Shown piece after piece: positions 6,888 through 8,051 of a stretch of 8,051 nt of DNA (positions within the stretch are counted from its first letter, which is position 1; each line of letters opens with the position of its first letter). The notes under the pieces were generated by a model, which did no database searches, had not been told where the DNA came from, and worked only from the letters and a program-made list of their open reading frames with translations. Position numbers and translations under genes: made by a program. Source of the stretch: a bacterium (GTDB lineage Bacteria > Chlamydiota > Chlamydiia > Chlamydiales > FEN-1388); NCBI GenBank assembly GCA_021811115.1, contig JAJZPP010000015.1:1-8051 (forward strand), read 5' to 3'.

Positions 6888-7059
6888 AATTCCAATGATG
6901 TTGGAAAAACAACAGTAAAAGTTCCAAAATCGGTGTAAAGATGAAACCCGGCGTAAGATTGATGGAATCGATTGCATTCCTTTGACATAAGTCAGGAGGA
7001 AAGGGTCCTTCTGGAAAATTCGCACATCGCGTGAAACAGCTGTTTTCCAAATACCATTC

Positions 7060-7839
7060 CTAACTCCCGGTTGATTGGTAGTGTCGAACACCGATCTGCC
7101 AAAGGCGGTAGGAGAGGTAGAGGAAGAGGCCTCCTGCAAGGGGTGAGAGGAACCCTGCCCACAGAGGGGATTGTCCGTGATGGAGAACGACTGAGGCTGG
7201 GTAGAAGGAGACGCAGGCGAGCGGGATGAGGAATGTGAAGACAAACTGGAGCGTCCCATCATAAATACTTATGGGATATTGCCCCGTCTCTCTTCCCCCA
7301 TACGTTGTGATATCCATCAAGGAGAGGTTCTCTGTAGTCCAGAACGCAAGAGCTGCTTGGACAATAAATAATCCAGTGAAAAGCGAAGCGGTTCCACAGA
7401 TCGCCAAAAGGATGATGAGCCCATCTGGAAAGAGGTGAAGGTGGAGCGATGAGATGCCGTACACCAATACGAGGAGGCCCTGCACGAGTCGACCTATTTT
7501 TATGAGGTGCACCTCTCGAGTGGCAACTTGCACAAATGGGCTTATGGGTCTGAGCAGGAGACGGTCAAAATCGCCCCGCTTGACAAGCTGACTGAACGTA
7601 TCAAACCCCCTCGAAAAGGCATCTGCAATGGCAAACCCGATGTGGGTGATTCCCAACATGACCGCAAGCTCCGGCATAGACCACCCTTCAATCAGCGAAA
7701 AGCGACAAAAGAGGACCCAGAGGCCAAAGATTTCTATGCAGGAGGCCATAAATTGGGCGAGCGTCTGCAGGAAAAAGGAGAGCCGATGCTGCATGTAGGA
7801 GACAAGAGTCGTTTTCATCAGGAGCCAGAAGAGTCTCAT
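7060..7839 (-). CDS. ABC-2 family transporter permease (COG3694/DUF990 type)
   Basis: This 259-residue polytopic inner-membrane protein has about six hydrophobic segments and would form half of the channel of an ABC exporter of unknown substrate. Family-typical stretches are VKRGDFDRLLLRPISP (86-101), YGGRETGQYPISIY (180-193) and the IPLACVSFYP segment (205-214) before the last membrane helix (about 230-250). The length is the usual one for the family. The start is ATG 7839-7837, preceded by a strong GGAGG (7850-7846), which itself lies in the last two sense codons of the upstream permease gene. The genes are 2 bp apart, so they are translationally coupled. The usual order is ATP-binding subunit, first permease, then this permease, which places the ATPase gene beyond the right edge. 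The substrate cannot be read from the sequence. Confidence 0.93.
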   Translation of the reverse strand: MRLFWLLMKTTLVSYMQHRLSFFLQTLAQFMASCIEIFGLWVLFCRFSLIEGWSMPELAVMLGITHIGFAIADAFSRGFDTFSQLVKRGDFDRLLLRPISPFVQVATREVHLIKIGRLVQGLLVLVYGISSLHLHLFPDGLIILLAICGTASLFTGLFIVQAALAFWTTENLSLMDITTYGGRETGQYPISIYDGTLQFVFTFLIPLACVSFYPASVVLHHGQSPLWAGFLSPLAGGLFLYLSYRLWQIGVRHYQSTGS

Positions 7840-7841
7840 CT

Positions 7842-8051
7842 TTATCCTCCCTGAATCTCAAATCTGGCCAACCCTTTTGTCAGAACAGTTTTCCCAAGCC
7901 AGATGAAGAAAACGGTCCACAGCAGCTGGAAACCGATGTACAAAGGCGCTTCTGCTACTGGAATCAGCCCTGTGTAGAGGCGGCACGGAATGTCGATGAT
8001 GCCTCGGAATGGTTGCATCGCGGCAAAGGTCTGCAACCAGGAAGGGAGGAA
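7842..8051 (-). CDS. ABC-2 permease, C-terminal part only (COG4587 type)
   Basis: Only the last 69 residues are in the window, and the frame runs off the right edge. They begin FLPSWLQTFAAMQPFRG, continue with DIPCRLYTGLIP, a final hydrophobic helix (about 35-52 of the visible part) and end ARFEIQGG. This matches the end of the first permease of the same exporter type, whose full length is about 260 residues. An internal TTG or ATG start is not needed, because the similarity continues to the window edge. Its last codons supply the ribosome site of the next permease gene. Function: partner subunit of the 7060-7839 permease. Confidence 0.85.
   Translation of the reverse strand, partial: FLPSWLQTFAAMQPFRGIIDIPCRLYTGLIPVAEAPLYIGFQLLWTVFFIWLGKTVLTKGLARFEIQGG
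7846..7850 (-). promoter_or_regulatory. Ribosome binding site embedded in the upstream permease gene
   Basis: GGAGG on the - strand sits 6 bp before ATG 7839-7837 and inside the final Gly-Gly codons of the preceding gene. This fixes the start and ties synthesis of the two permease subunits together. Confidence 0.8.

Larger units (their letters stand above)
6768..7059 (-). promoter_or_regulatory. mgtA upstream/leader region with competing inverted repeats
   Basis: This 292-bp non-coding stretch separates the permease stop from the mgtA start. On the + strand TTCCAA (6890-6895), TTGGAA (6901-6906) and TTCCAA (6922-6927) occur in series. The middle one can therefore pair with either neighbour but not both. 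In the mgtA transcript the first-formed pairing would be 6927-6922 with 6906-6901, and the later one 6906-6901 with 6895-6890, the latter followed by TTTT. A 12-bp perfect palindrome AAACAGCTGTTT lies at 7034-7045, just after the permease stop. mgtA leaders in enterobacteria and M-box riboswitches sense Mg2+, but I do not recognise either consensus here. Regulation is inferred from layout only. A 65-codon open frame in the region starts without a ribosome site and resembles nothing I know. Confidence 0.35.

Noticed and set aside
6982..6999. TTGACA followed by AGGAGG on the + strand, like a promoter and ribosome site.
   Set aside because: No -10 box lies at 16-18 bp and no start codon follows the AGGAGG.
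6853..7050. A 65-codon open frame on the - strand in the mgtA leader.
   Set aside because: It would start at TTG without a ribosome site and shows no known domain. A regulatory leader peptide is possible but unsupported.
1..8051. CRISPR array, tRNA or rRNA genes, or an anti-phage system built around the kinases and ATPase.
   Set aside because: No direct repeat array or tRNA/rRNA signature was seen. The ATPase is broken and no defence effector is adjacent, so a defence island is not supported.

Overview
This is a bacterial chromosomal window (roughly 50% G+C by eye, Shine-Dalgarno-led genes, tight operon spacing). It carries two eukaryotic-like Ser/Thr kinase genes, a broken ATPase of the NPFxFG...GPRRFGKTS type, a magnesium-type P-type ATPase and two ABC-2 permeases. 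No ribosomal or taxon-defining gene is present. A gut- or host-associated lineage, perhaps an environmental member of the Chlamydiota, is my best guess, but it rests only on the style of the genes and should be treated as weak.

Layout. Positions 1-349 hold no gene. They contain a structured stretch (65-108), a terminator-like hairpin (119-149) and a 161-bp foldback, MITE-like element flanked by TA (164-324), which ends 25 bp before the first kinase gene. Two kinase genes follow on the + strand (350-2056 and 2066-3412), 9 bp apart and probably co-transcribed. The first has canonical catalytic motifs. The second is divergent and could be a pseudokinase. Next is an ATPase gene (3449-4226) that has lost its middle third, including the Walker B region, through an out-of-frame internal deletion, so it is a pseudogene.

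The right half is on the - strand. Its genes read, in transcription order, as the C-terminal end of an ABC-2 permease (8051-7842), a second ABC-2 permease (7839-7060), a 292-bp intergenic leader with competing inverted repeats, and a full-length MgtA/MgtB-type P-type ATPase (6767-4227). The stop codon of this ATPase gene abuts the stop of the ATPase pseudogene with no intervening base.

How they work together. The two kinases probably form one signalling unit. The two permeases are the membrane half of an ABC exporter whose ATPase gene should lie beyond the right edge. mgtA probably has its own promoter and leader. Nothing in the sequence links the kinases to the transporters. The least explained items are the foldback element beside the kinase operon, the kinase/degenerate-kinase pair, and the mutually exclusive pairings in the two non-coding regions.
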